Source: AP-15 sp963832875 (GTDB lineage Bacteria; Pseudomonadota; Alphaproteobacteria; ATCC43930; CGMCC-115725). Taken from it: a DNA stretch of 64,000 nt. The stretch lies in the NCBI GenBank assembly GCA_963832875.1, contig CAWHWB010000007.1:558001-622000 (forward strand), written 5' to 3'. Position 1 is the stretch's first letter, and each line of letters opens with the position of its first letter. The position numbers were made by a program, and so were the translations under genes. The notes beneath the pieces were generated by a model that did not search any database, had not been told where the DNA came from, and worked only from the letters and a program-made list of their open reading frames with translations. Shown piece by piece: positions 38,529-47,535 of this stretch.

Positions 38529-39572
38529 TCAGGGCCACGCCGCGGCAGCCCCGGGATTGCTGCGCAGCGGCCTGCATCGTTCGGCGAGCGCCTTGATTTC
38601 GGACGGGGTCGCGGCGCGGCCGCCGAGCTCGGCGGTGAAAAACTCCAGATATTGCTCAATCCGCCGCAAAAATGCCTTCAAATCGGCCTCGCTGCGCACA
38701 TAGGGCGTGTTTCCCGGCGCGAGCGAGGGGCTGTGATAGGTGAAGCTGAAGACGCGATGGCCCTTGCGCAGCAGCGCCAAGGTCAGTCGCCGCTGCTCGG
38801 CAAAAGAGATGCCTTCGGGGGTCAGGGTGATCCGCTCGATCAGGCCGAGGCGGGCGAGAATACCCGGGACGTGCAGCGCCTTCAGCCGCTCGTTCATGGT
38901 CAGCACATAGGCCATCGGTCCGCTCGGCGCCAAGAGGCCGGTGTAGCCGATGGACAAGGGAATTTCGAGCAGCGCCGGATCCGTACCGAACCAATAGGGG
39001 CGAGCCTCGCAATGCGAAAAGTCGGGGCCGAGCTTGTGCCGCAGATCGGTCCCGGGAACGACGCTGACATCGATCTCATAGCCGAGCTCGGCCAGGATTT
39101 GCGCGGTGGCGTGGCCGACACCGTAGCGGCCGGCCTTGTAGATGCGCGGCCGCACCCCGATGTTGTCGGTGATCGCGCGGGTCAATTGGACCAGCTTCTC
39201 GCGCTCGAGCGCGAACGGCAGGTTGCCGGGGTACGAGTTCTCCTCGGTGGTCTGCTCGACGAACGGCGGATTGTCCCACGGCTGCAGGTGGGCGCCGATT
39301 TCGCAGGCACCCGAGCGGTGCAGGTCGCGAATGAACTCGTATCCCTCGGGTCTGCTGCTGACTGGGTAGTCGAGCACGAAAGTCGGCCGCACCCCATAAC
39401 GCTCGAAGATCGGCAAGGTTTGCGCCTGGCATTTGACCGAGGTCACCCCTGCCGCTCGGCGCGGCTGCTGCCGCGCCCAGTCGAATTCGGCTTCGGTGTC
39501 GACCACGACGACCAGCATCGGCGGGTCGTCCGCCCGCCAGTCGATGATTCTCCAGGTGCTAGGGTCGAGCAT
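38529..39572 (-). CDS. Polysaccharide deacetylase-family protein (WalW-like)
   Basis: 347 residues. LVVVVDTEAEFDWARQQP holds the first Asp-bearing strand of the NodB fold. YGVRPTFVLDYPVSSRPEGY, CEIGAHLQPWDNPPF (H-x-x-x-W metal/active region), RPRIYKAGRYGVG and HRVFSFTYHSPSLAPGNTPY are the WalW-like conserved blocks. It would remove N- or O-acetyl groups from a sugar polymer or act in glycan export. No signal peptide. Divergent from the next GT4 gene. It begins the second polysaccharide block. Confidence 0.78.
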   Translation of the reverse strand: MLDPSTWRIIDWRADDPPMLVVVVDTEAEFDWARQQPRRAAGVTSVKCQAQTLPIFERYGVRPTFVLDYPVSSRPEGYEFIRDLHRSGACEIGAHLQPWDNPPFVEQTTEENSYPGNLPFALEREKLVQLTRAITDNIGVRPRIYKAGRYGVGHATAQILAELGYEIDVSVVPGTDLRHKLGPDFSHCEARPYWFGTDPALLEIPLSIGYTGLLAPSGPMAYVLTMNERLKALHVPGILARLGLIERITLTPEGISFAEQRRLTLALLRKGHRVFSFTYHSPSLAPGNTPYVRSEADLKAFLRRIEQYLEFFTAELGGRAATPSEIKALAERCRPLRSNPGAAAAWP

Positions 39573-39872
39573 GCCTCAGCAACAGCGATGAAAGGTGCGT
39601 TCCCTGTGCGCCGGCTGCCATTGCCCGACCCTGCCGCTGCGCGCGAGAGTGAAACGCCGATATTCCGCAGACCGGTGAAACCTGGACTCTCTTGAGACCA
39701 ACTGCATTGTAACGTAGGGTAACACATCGCGTGCAGCTATGCGAGCGAGGAGGAAGCGTTGCGCGCGGCAAACTTGCCTGATCATGCGCCGAACAGGTTC
39801 AGACTTTCTGAATCCGGCAGTGTCGGCGAGTTGCCGTCCGCGATCCGGCCGCCGTTACCCATTTTGCCGACC
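39573..39872. other. Divergent intergenic region
   Basis: 300 bp between the divergently transcribed deacetylase and GT4 genes. It must hold both promoters, but I cannot fix any -35/-10 pair with confidence. Part is open in frame with the GT4 gene. Confidence 0.4.
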
Positions 39873-41033
39873 ATGTCGCCGCTAAGCCCGCTCGCAGCTG
39901 CTGCGAGCGCGCGGCGTCGCCATCTGCTCCACGTTTTCCCGAGCTTCGGCGTCGGCGGACTGCCGCTGCGAATGGCGCGGATCATCAACCACTTCGGCTC
40001 GCGGTTGCACCACACGATTGTAGCCCTCGACCTGAATTTTGAAGCGGCGCGCAGTTTCGCCGCCGACCTCGATGTGGACCTGCTGCCGCTCGGCGAACGG
40101 CCGCGCGGCATCAGCCGGTCGGTGCGCGCCGGGATCTCCATATTGCGCCGGCTGCGGCCAGAGCTTTTGATCACCTACAACTGGGGGGCGATCGAATGGG
40201 CGATGGCCAACCGCCTGTTTCCGATCGCCCGGCATCTCCATTTCGAAGCCGGCTTCGGCAAGGAGGAGGCGGACACCCAGCTTCGCCGCCGTGTGCTGTT
40301 CCGCCGCTGGGCGCTCGCCCGCGCCGGCGCGGTGGTCGTGCCCTCGCACCGGCTCGAGGATTTGGCGCGCCGGGTGTGGAGGCTGCCGCCGGAGCGGGTG
40401 ACTTATGTTCCCAACGGCGTCGATATAGAACGTTTTTCGGAGCCGCCGCGCGATCGGGCGCCGGGCTTCACGCGGCGACCCGGCGAGTTGGTGGTCGGCA
40501 CCGTGGCACCGCTGCGGCCGGAAAAGAATCTCGGTCGGCTATTGCGGGCGTTCGCCCGCCTTGACGATCCGACCCGTGCCAGTCCGCCGAACGCGCGTCT
40601 GATCATCGCTGGCGAGGGGGCCGAGCGTGCGGCGCTGTCGCGGCTCACCGTTGAGCTCGGCCTTGGCGAACGTGTCGTCTTTACCGGGCAGGTCGCGGCC
40701 GAAACGGTGCTCGGCACGTTCGACGTTTTCGCGCTGTCCTCCGACACCGAGCAGATGCCGAACGCTTTGCTCGAGGCGATGGCAGCGAGCCGCCCCGTCG
40801 CCGCCGTCGATGTCGGCGACGTCAAGGGAATGGTTTGCGCGGCTAATCGTGAATTCATCGTGCCGCGCGACGACGGCCGGAGTTTGGCGCACGCGATCTC
40901 TCGTCTGCTTCGTGATCCGGTAAAGCGTGCCCAATTGGGACGCGACAACCACGACCACGCCGTCGACACCTTTTCCCAAGACCGCATGTTCACCGCTTAT
41001 TCGCGGATTTTCGGATTGGATCGTGACAGCTGA
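39873..41033 (+). CDS. Glycosyltransferase family 4
   Basis: 386-residue GT-B enzyme. The acceptor domain opens HLLHVFPSFGVGGLPLRMAR. Donor-side motifs are VTYVPNGVDIERF, LVVGTVAPLRPEKNLGRLL, ARLIIAGEGAERAAL and SDTEQMPNALLEAMAASRPV (E-x7-E equivalent). ATG at 39873 is preferred over an in-frame upstream start (39759) because the family begins just before the HVFPS strand. It probably adds one sugar to the same polymer as the neighbours. Confidence 0.82.
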   Translation: MSPLSPLAAAASARRRHLLHVFPSFGVGGLPLRMARIINHFGSRLHHTIVALDLNFEAARSFAADLDVDLLPLGERPRGISRSVRAGISILRRLRPELLITYNWGAIEWAMANRLFPIARHLHFEAGFGKEEADTQLRRRVLFRRWALARAGAVVVPSHRLEDLARRVWRLPPERVTYVPNGVDIERFSEPPRDRAPGFTRRPGELVVGTVAPLRPEKNLGRLLRAFARLDDPTRASPPNARLIIAGEGAERAALSRLTVELGLGERVVFTGQVAAETVLGTFDVFALSSDTEQMPNALLEAMAASRPVAAVDVGDVKGMVCAANREFIVPRDDGRSLAHAISRLLRDPVKRAQLGRDNHDHAVDTFSQDRMFTAYSRIFGLDRDS

Positions 41034-41108
41034 AGAGGTCTGCTGATCGTGATCCAATTTGTCGTATCGGGACCCTTGCCGCGGCTCCCCGCGCTGAGAT
41101 CGAGGTGC

Positions 41109-41969
41109 ATGACCGACCCGGACGCGCTGCTGGAAATCGCGCGCCGGCTAGAGCGGTCCGGTACGGCTGGCCAGCCGCGATCAGAGGATTTCAGTCGGAT
41201 CCTGCACGATCTGAGAATGGGCGGCGCTTGGAAGCGCACCGATCCGGGGAGGTTGCGGCGGACCGAAGAGATGCTGTCCGCGCATATCCAGCCTTCGTTG
41301 CGGGCTGGCCTGGTTTTGCTCGATCTCGGGGCTTCCGACGGCATTACCACGGTGGAGGCGGTTCGCGCGCTGCGACAAGCGTTCGGGCAAGAGGTGCAGG
41401 CGCTTCTCGCGGACTTAAATCTGTCGCTGCTACGGTTCCGGCGCGGCCCGATCATCGAATATCGCGCCGCCGATGGGGAACCGATCATGGTGCGGGTGGG
41501 CCCCCTCGGCCTCCGTCTCGCTAAGCCGCGCGGCGAGCTGCAGCCGGAGAGCAGCCTATTGGTACGCCTTTACCTGCGAATGGAGCAGTGGCGTAGAGCG
41601 ATGCGCCTCGACGCGCCGATCTCGCTGGTGCACCCCCTCGCTCGCCGCGAGCCCGGCATCACCGTTACGGAACTCGATTGCCTCGTCTTCCGGGAGTGCC
41701 TAAAAGATCGGGTTGCGGCGGTCCGTGCGAGCAATGTCCTGAACCTGGGCTATTTCGGCCTGCCTCAACTTCATTGCGCGGTCGGGCATCTGCACGGGTA
41801 TTTGCGGGAAAGCGGATGCCTTGTCGTTTCACGAAACCACGATCAGTCGGATGGCGAGCCGGAGAATGGCTCGGTGTGGCTGAAGGACGGACGGCGCTTT
41901 CGTTGGGTCGCGGATTTCGGCGCCGGCTCCGAGATCAAGTCGGTCGTCGACGGCTGGCGGCTAGGCTGA
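41109..41969 (+). CDS. Putative SAM-dependent methyltransferase, unassigned family
   Basis: 286 residues. LVLLDLGASDGITTVEAVRAL near residue 63-83 is a SAM motif I, and the segment NVLNLGYFGLPQLHCAVGHL before CLVVSRNHDQ looks like the later strands of a Rossmann methyltransferase. I do not recognise a named family. ATG at 41109 is chosen; the frame is open 20 codons more. Gene follows a GT4 by 75 bp in the second glycan block, so a sugar-modifying role is plausible but unproven. Confidence 0.6.
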   Translation: MTDPDALLEIARRLERSGTAGQPRSEDFSRILHDLRMGGAWKRTDPGRLRRTEEMLSAHIQPSLRAGLVLLDLGASDGITTVEAVRALRQAFGQEVQALLADLNLSLLRFRRGPIIEYRAADGEPIMVRVGPLGLRLAKPRGELQPESSLLVRLYLRMEQWRRAMRLDAPISLVHPLARREPGITVTELDCLVFRECLKDRVAAVRASNVLNLGYFGLPQLHCAVGHLHGYLRESGCLVVSRNHDQSDGEPENGSVWLKDGRRFRWVADFGAGSEIKSVVDGWRLG

Positions 41970-42028
41970 CGACCGGGCTTCCGCTGCAGCGGAACGGTCG
42001 GTCGCCGAACGGCCGCGGAACATTATTG

Positions 42029-43777
42029 ATGGGCGGCTTCTTTTTGATCTGCGTCCGTCCGCAAGAGGATCGCCCGGCGGCGCTGACGGGGATGCGCCAG
42101 GCCTTTGCCGACCTCGGTTTTGCGTCCCCTGAGATCGTCGAGGCCGACAATTACGTTTTTGCTGCCTATCCGAGCTTCGAGAGCCGCTCGCTCGCGGTGC
42201 AGCGCTATGCCAATGGCGATTTCGTCTTTGTTTGCGGCACCTGCGTCAGCGATGCGGGCGTCGGCGTCGCGGCCGCTGCCGTGCTGCACGACCGCGCCAA
42301 GGCCGCCTCGGCGCCGAGCGAAGAGATCATGGGTCATTATGCCGTCGTTCTCAAAAAGGATGGCCGCACTGAAATCCGGCTCGACCGATTTGGCGGATAC
42401 CATCTCTATTACAATCTCCAGGCCGGTATAGTCTCGTCGTCCTTTTATGCGCTCGCATCGGTGCTCGGCTCGCTGAGCCTGTCGCAGCAGAGCGCCTGCG
42501 AATACGTCTTCAACGGGGTGGTCTCGGGCGACGAGACGTTGTTTCGCGAGGTGTCGCTGGTGCCGATCGGGGCCGTGATCGGCGTTGACGCCGGCGGGCT
42601 CGCGATTGTCCGACCCTCGCTGCGCGTCACCCGGGTTTTCACCTCGGAAACGCGTGACGCCTCGCTTGACCAAAGCATGAGGCTCCTCGACCGCTATTTT
42701 TCCGCCATTGCCAAGAGCTTTGGCGACCGTGTCGGCTCCGCTCTTTCGGGAGGCTACGATTCCCGCCTGATGCTGGCCTTTTTGCGCCGCCACGGGAGCA
42801 GGCCGCGCGTCTATGTCTATGGCAGCGGACCCGAAAAAGATGTGCGTTTGGCGAGAGAAATCGCCAAGCGCGAAAATTTTTCCCTCGATGTGATCGACAA
42901 GACCGACCGTCCGATCATCGCGCCCGGCGAATTCGCCGACACGGCGCATCGCAACTTTCTCGCCGCGGATGGCTATGAATACGGCGGGATCTTTCATAAC
43001 GGCGCCGAGATCGCCGAGTTGGCGCGCCGGGTGCGCGGCGACGCGATCGCGTTCAACGGCGGCGGCGGCGAAATTTTTCGCAATTTTTTTTACCTTCCCG
43101 ATCGCGACTACACGATTCGTGAACTTTTATGGAGTTTCTATAGCCAGTTCGACCCGGCCATTTGTACCCCGGTGTTCGACTGCTCCAGCTATTATGCCGG
43201 GCTCGAGAACAAGGTGATGGATTTGCTGGGCAGCGACGAGCGCCGACTGCCGCGACCAACTGTCGAATGGCTCTATCACAGCTTTCGCTGCCGCGCCTGG
43301 GACGGCAAGGTCGACAGCATCGCGGCCAGATACGGCACCACGGCGATGCCTTATCTCGAACGCTCGATCACCGAGCACGCTAGCGCGCTGCCTTTGGCGT
43401 GGAAAAACCACGGCGCCTACGAGGCCGAGCTAATCCGGCGCGTCGATTGCCGCCTGGCCGGGTACCGCTCGATCTATGGTCATGATTTCGCCAGGCCGCC
43501 GCCGCTGGGTCGACGGCTGACCGATTACGCCACCTATCTGCGCCCGCCCTGGCTGCGTCGTTATACCTATCGGCTCAAGTATGTCCGTCGGCGGTCCGGC
43601 GATTGGCCGGGCTATCTTGCGTGGCCGTATCGGCGGGCGGTGCTGCCCCATGGGGTGACGGTGCTGGGCCGATTGTTCCGGCTCGACCGGATCGGGGATG
43701 CGGCCCAGTTGGCGCGAATTCTGTCGCTGGAATACGCGCTGCATCGGTTTGGTTCGCGTGTTAAATTCGACTTTTGA
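42029..43777 (+). CDS. Asparagine-synthase-like protein lacking the glutaminase cysteine
   Basis: 582 residues. ATG at 42029 starts MGGFFLICVRPQED, so residue 2 is Gly, not the Cys needed for glutamine hydrolysis, and no Met-Cys lies nearby. The first about 200 residues otherwise keep the Ntn fold pattern (FVFVCGTCVSD, GHYAVVLKKDG, DRFGGYHLYY). The synthetase domain has the ATP-pyrophosphatase loop SGGYDSRL at about 240-247 and AFNGGGGEIFRNFFY further on. The next gene, an AsnB-type enzyme with Cys2, starts 19 bp downstream. It may use free ammonia, accept ammonia from its partner, or form a peptide/amide bond by another chemistry. Confidence 0.8.
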   Translation: MGGFFLICVRPQEDRPAALTGMRQAFADLGFASPEIVEADNYVFAAYPSFESRSLAVQRYANGDFVFVCGTCVSDAGVGVAAAAVLHDRAKAASAPSEEIMGHYAVVLKKDGRTEIRLDRFGGYHLYYNLQAGIVSSSFYALASVLGSLSLSQQSACEYVFNGVVSGDETLFREVSLVPIGAVIGVDAGGLAIVRPSLRVTRVFTSETRDASLDQSMRLLDRYFSAIAKSFGDRVGSALSGGYDSRLMLAFLRRHGSRPRVYVYGSGPEKDVRLAREIAKRENFSLDVIDKTDRPIIAPGEFADTAHRNFLAADGYEYGGIFHNGAEIAELARRVRGDAIAFNGGGGEIFRNFFYLPDRDYTIRELLWSFYSQFDPAICTPVFDCSSYYAGLENKVMDLLGSDERRLPRPTVEWLYHSFRCRAWDGKVDSIAARYGTTAMPYLERSITEHASALPLAWKNHGAYEAELIRRVDCRLAGYRSIYGHDFARPPPLGRRLTDYATYLRPPWLRRYTYRLKYVRRRSGDWPGYLAWPYRRAVLPHGVTVLGRLFRLDRIGDAAQLARILSLEYALHRFGSRVKFDF

Positions 43778-43796
43778 AAGATGACGGTCCGGGTCC

Positions 43797-45737
43797 ATGT
43801 GCGGAATAGCCGGCATTTTCGACTGCCGCGGACGCGGCGAGGCCGACCGGCGCCTGTTGCGCCATATGACCGACATTCTCGAGCATCGCGGTCCCGACGG
43901 TGACGGTTTTTACTATGCTCCTGGCCTCGGCCTCGGGCATCGCCGCCTGGCGATCATCGATCTTGCCGGCGGCGAGCAACCGCTGTTCAACGAAGACCGC
44001 ACCATCTGCGTTGTGTTCAATGGCGAGATCTATAATTTTCAGGAGCTGATGTGCGAGCTGTCCTCGCTCGGTCACGTCTTCCGCACGCGCTGCGACACCG
44101 AGGTGATCGTCCACGCCTGGGAGGAGTGGGGCGTGCGCTGCCTCGACCGTTTTGACGGAATGTTCGCCTTTGCGTTGGTTGACGAGCGGTGCGAGACGCT
44201 GTTTCTGGCGCGTGACCGGTTTGGCGAAAAGCCGCTTTATTACAGCCTTTTGAATGATGGCCGGCTACTGTTCGCCTCCGAGTTGAAGTCGATCTTGTGC
44301 AATCCTGTGGTCGATCGAAGGCTCGATCCCCAGGCCATCGAGGAGTTTTTTGCCCTCGGCTATATCCCGGATCCGCGTTCGATCTATTGCGGGGTCAAAA
44401 AGCTGGCGCCGGCCCATTATTTGGTGGTTCGCCGCGGCGAAGCGGTCGGTGAGCCTCGCGCCTATTGGGACCTGCGGTTCGTGGAAGGCGGTTCGGCGCG
44501 CCGGGAAGAGGCCGAGGAGGAACTGATTGCGCGCCTGCGCCAATCGGTGCGCCAGCGGATGATCGCCGATGTCCCGCTCGGCGCCTTTCTGTCGGGCGGC
44601 GTCGATTCGAGCGCCGTGGTGGCGATGATGGCGGGGCTGCGGGCGCAGCCGGTCAGCACCTTCTCGATCGCGTTCGGGTCGAAGGGATTTGACGAACGGG
44701 TCCATGCCGCCGCGATCGCTCGGCGTTACTGCACGGCCCACCATGTCAGGGAGGTTGACCCCGACGCGTTTGAGTTGCTCGATCGGTTGCCGGCGATCTA
44801 CGACGAGCCGTTCGGCGACAGCTCGGCGCTGCCGACCTTGCGGCTTTGCGCCGTCGCGCGCGAGAACGTCACGGTGGCCTTATCCGGCGATGGCGGAGAC
44901 GAAGTTTTCGCCGGTTACCGACGCTATCGTTGGCATTGTCTCGAAGAGCGGGTGCGCGGGGCGCTGCCGACTCGGGTGCGCGGCCCGCTGTTCGGCCTCC
45001 TCGGCACGATCTATCCGAAGCTCGACTGGGCGCCGCGCCCGCTGCGCGCCAAAGCGATCCTGAACGAGCTGGCAAGAAACTCTGCGGATGCTTATGCCGC
45101 CTCGGTCTCGATCAGCACCCAGGATCTGCGGCGCCGACTGTTCAGCCCCGGCTTGTCGCGAAGTCTGCAGGGCTACGATGCCGCGGAAGCTATCAGGCTG
45201 CACATCGCTCGCTGCGGCAGCGAGGATCCGCTGTCGCAGATCCAATATGCCGATTTTAAAACCTACCTGCCCGGTGACATCCTGACCAAAGTCGATCGGG
45301 CCAGCATGGCGTCGTCGCTGGAAGTGCGCGTTCCGCTTCTCGCTCATACATTGGTCGAATGGGCGGCGCAGCTGCCGTCCCGCTTCAAACTATCCGGCGG
45401 CGAAGGCAAATCCATCTTTAAATCGGCGCTCGCCCCCCATGTTCCCGCGGACATCCTCTACCGACCCAAACAGGGTTTTACCGTGCCCCTCGCCGCGTGG
45501 TTTCGCGGGCCACTGCGGCAACGCCTGCGTCAGCGTTTGGAAGGGCCGGTGCTGCGGCAGTCGGGATTGTTCGACATGGCGACCATCGGCAGGTTGCTCG
45601 ACCAGCATCAGTCCGGGGCGCGCGACCACAGCGCCGCATTGTGGACATTATCCATTTTCGAATCTTTTCTGCGACGGGGCGACGGCGCCAATGGCAATGG
45701 CGCGATGCGGGAGGAATTTGCCGGGACCGTCTTTTAA
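43797..45737 (+). CDS. asnB: Glutamine-dependent asparagine-synthase-type amidotransferase
   Basis: 646 residues. Met-Cys2 opens MCGIAGIFDCRGRG (class II glutaminase nucleophile), with RHRGPDGDG-like EHRGPDGDGF, VFNGEIYNFQELM and ARDRFGEKPLYYS. The synthetase domain carries LSGGVDSSAVVAMM at about 265 and ALSGDGGDEVFAGYRRY. Wording such as GYIPDPRSIYCGVKKLAPAH resembles the exosortase-A-associated amidotransferase 1 group (TIGR03108) more than free-asparagine enzymes. In glycan loci such enzymes amidate sugar acids. Directly follows the Cys-less paralogue (19 bp). Confidence 0.88.
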   Translation: MCGIAGIFDCRGRGEADRRLLRHMTDILEHRGPDGDGFYYAPGLGLGHRRLAIIDLAGGEQPLFNEDRTICVVFNGEIYNFQELMCELSSLGHVFRTRCDTEVIVHAWEEWGVRCLDRFDGMFAFALVDERCETLFLARDRFGEKPLYYSLLNDGRLLFASELKSILCNPVVDRRLDPQAIEEFFALGYIPDPRSIYCGVKKLAPAHYLVVRRGEAVGEPRAYWDLRFVEGGSARREEAEEELIARLRQSVRQRMIADVPLGAFLSGGVDSSAVVAMMAGLRAQPVSTFSIAFGSKGFDERVHAAAIARRYCTAHHVREVDPDAFELLDRLPAIYDEPFGDSSALPTLRLCAVARENVTVALSGDGGDEVFAGYRRYRWHCLEERVRGALPTRVRGPLFGLLGTIYPKLDWAPRPLRAKAILNELARNSADAYAASVSISTQDLRRRLFSPGLSRSLQGYDAAEAIRLHIARCGSEDPLSQIQYADFKTYLPGDILTKVDRASMASSLEVRVPLLAHTLVEWAAQLPSRFKLSGGEGKSIFKSALAPHVPADILYRPKQGFTVPLAAWFRGPLRQRLRQRLEGPVLRQSGLFDMATIGRLLDQHQSGARDHSAALWTLSIFESFLRRGDGANGNGAMREEFAGTVF

Positions 45738-46002
45738 CGGCCGTGTCTCGGCGGCGCCGGCCCGCAATTTTAGGGAGCCTCCGGCGGTTCGATCCCCCGC
45801 CCGCGATCGTCCGGCGCCCGAAGGCGCGGCGGGCATACCGCTCGCGGGTGTCAGGGTGGATCGCACCGGGAGCATTTCTTCGTATGGTAGCGATTGAACC
45901 GTTGAATTCGGCGCCAACCCGCGGAAAGCCGGCCCATGGAATGCAAGCCCGTGGAAAGCAGGCCGGGGGGAGGGGCTCGCTGCCGCTGGGAAGCGGCGCC
46001 GG

Positions 46003-47532
46003 ATGACCGCATCCGACCAGGCAAAACACCCGGCCGAGGGCGGGTCGGGGGCGGATGATGGCGACATCCGGGCGCATGCCATCCGCGGCGCTGCCTGGAT
46101 GACGGGCTTGCAGTGGTCGGTTAGGGGGCTGGGCATCGCCAGCACCGCGATCCTGGCTCGGCTGTTGACGCCGGCCGATTTTGGCCTGATGGCGATGGCC
46201 GTGCTGACCTTGGCGGTCGTCGAGATGTTCGGCGTCAGCGGTCAAGACTTGGCTCTGATCAGGATGGGTCGGCCGAGCCGCGACTATTTCGACAGCGCCT
46301 GGACCATCGAGGTCGTCGTCGGCGTCGCGCTGTTCGGGTTAGGGGTTGCATCGGCGCCTCTCGCCCGGCTCTACTTCCACTCTCCGCAAGTCGAGCTGAT
46401 CGTTTGCGTTCTCTCGCTGCGCCTTCTGCTAGAAGGGTTCACCAACATCGGTATCGTCTTTTTTCGAATTGATCTAAACTTCACCAGGGAATTCAAGTAT
46501 TTTATTTACCGCAAGTTGTGCGACGTTGTTGTCGCGGTGTCTTGCGTATTGGCCATCCGCAACGTTTGGGGGTTGGTGATCGCGGGCGTGCTGTCGAAAG
46601 CGGTGGCGGTGATCTTGAGCTTTGTGATGCACCCATTTCGACCACGGTTCCGGTTGAATAGAGCCCGCGAGATCTGGTCGTATTCATCCTGGATGCTGGT
46701 CGTCGCGCATGGCCGGCATTTTGCCGCCAGGACCGACGAGTACGTCGTCGGCGCGATCAGCAGCGCCGGGGTGATGGGCGCCTACAACGTCGGCGCCGAC
46801 ATCTCGGTGACGCCGACGGTCGATCTGGTCCAGCCGGTGATGCGCGCCATGTTTCCGGTCTATTCCCGGCTGCTGAACGATCCCGTGCGCCTGCGCGCCG
46901 CGGCCCTTCTGGTGATCGGCGCGACCGCGACGGTTTGTCTGGCGACCGGTCCGGGGGTGGCCGGGGTCGCCCGCGAATTGACCTTGCTGTTGCTGGGCCC
47001 GCAGTGGAAAGCGGCGGCATCGCTGGTTTTCTGGTTCGGGATCGGTGCGATACCGGTCGGAATGAGGTTTGCCATCTACTCGATTCTGGGCGTCACCGAC
47101 AATCTTCGATTGACGGCGCTGGCGGTTTGGGCGCGGCTGGCGCTGCTGATCCCGACCCTCGTCCTCGCGGGAATTTGGGGCGGAGCGCCGGCAATCGCCG
47201 AAGCGCAGGCGGTGCTGGGCGTTCTCGCGCTCTCCGCCGATTTTTTTATGCTGCGGCGCGCCGTCGGCGTCGGCTTTGCCGATGTCGCGCGCTGCCTTGT
47301 TCGCCCGTCGGCCGCGGCTCTGGCGATGGTCTTCGTGCTTTATCTGCTCGATCGGATGACGCAAGTTCCGCTGGTGGCGAGCCTCGCGATCAAAATCGCC
47401 GGCGGCGGTGCCGTCTATCTCGGTTGCTTAACGGCGATGTGGCTTCTCGCGCGCCGACCCGATGGGCTCGAGGCCGTGGCGTTCGCGGCGGCGGCAAACG
47501 CCGTCCGCAGCTGCAAAGTTTGGCGGCGATAG
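46003..47532 (+). CDS. Oligosaccharide flippase (Wzx/MOP superfamily)
   Basis: 509-residue integral membrane protein. About 12-14 hydrophobic spans; the first contains the signature ARLLTPADFGLMAMAVLTL, followed by a charged loop and FGVSGQDLALI. Typical family text continues with GLVIAGVLSKAVAVILSF, and in the second half AVTATVCLATGPGV-like TATVCLATGPGVAGVARELT with LLLGPQWKAAASLVFWFG. It would flip undecaprenyl-linked repeat units to the periplasm. ATG at 46003 follows 265 bp with no other gene, so it may have its own promoter. It converges with the next GT4 gene. Confidence 0.86.
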   Translation: MTASDQAKHPAEGGSGADDGDIRAHAIRGAAWMTGLQWSVRGLGIASTAILARLLTPADFGLMAMAVLTLAVVEMFGVSGQDLALIRMGRPSRDYFDSAWTIEVVVGVALFGLGVASAPLARLYFHSPQVELIVCVLSLRLLLEGFTNIGIVFFRIDLNFTREFKYFIYRKLCDVVVAVSCVLAIRNVWGLVIAGVLSKAVAVILSFVMHPFRPRFRLNRAREIWSYSSWMLVVAHGRHFAARTDEYVVGAISSAGVMGAYNVGADISVTPTVDLVQPVMRAMFPVYSRLLNDPVRLRAAALLVIGATATVCLATGPGVAGVARELTLLLLGPQWKAAASLVFWFGIGAIPVGMRFAIYSILGVTDNLRLTALAVWARLALLIPTLVLAGIWGGAPAIAEAQAVLGVLALSADFFMLRRAVGVGFADVARCLVRPSAAALAMVFVLYLLDRMTQVPLVASLAIKIAGGGAVYLGCLTAMWLLARRPDGLEAVAFAAAANAVRSCKVWRR

Positions 47533-47535
47533 CAT

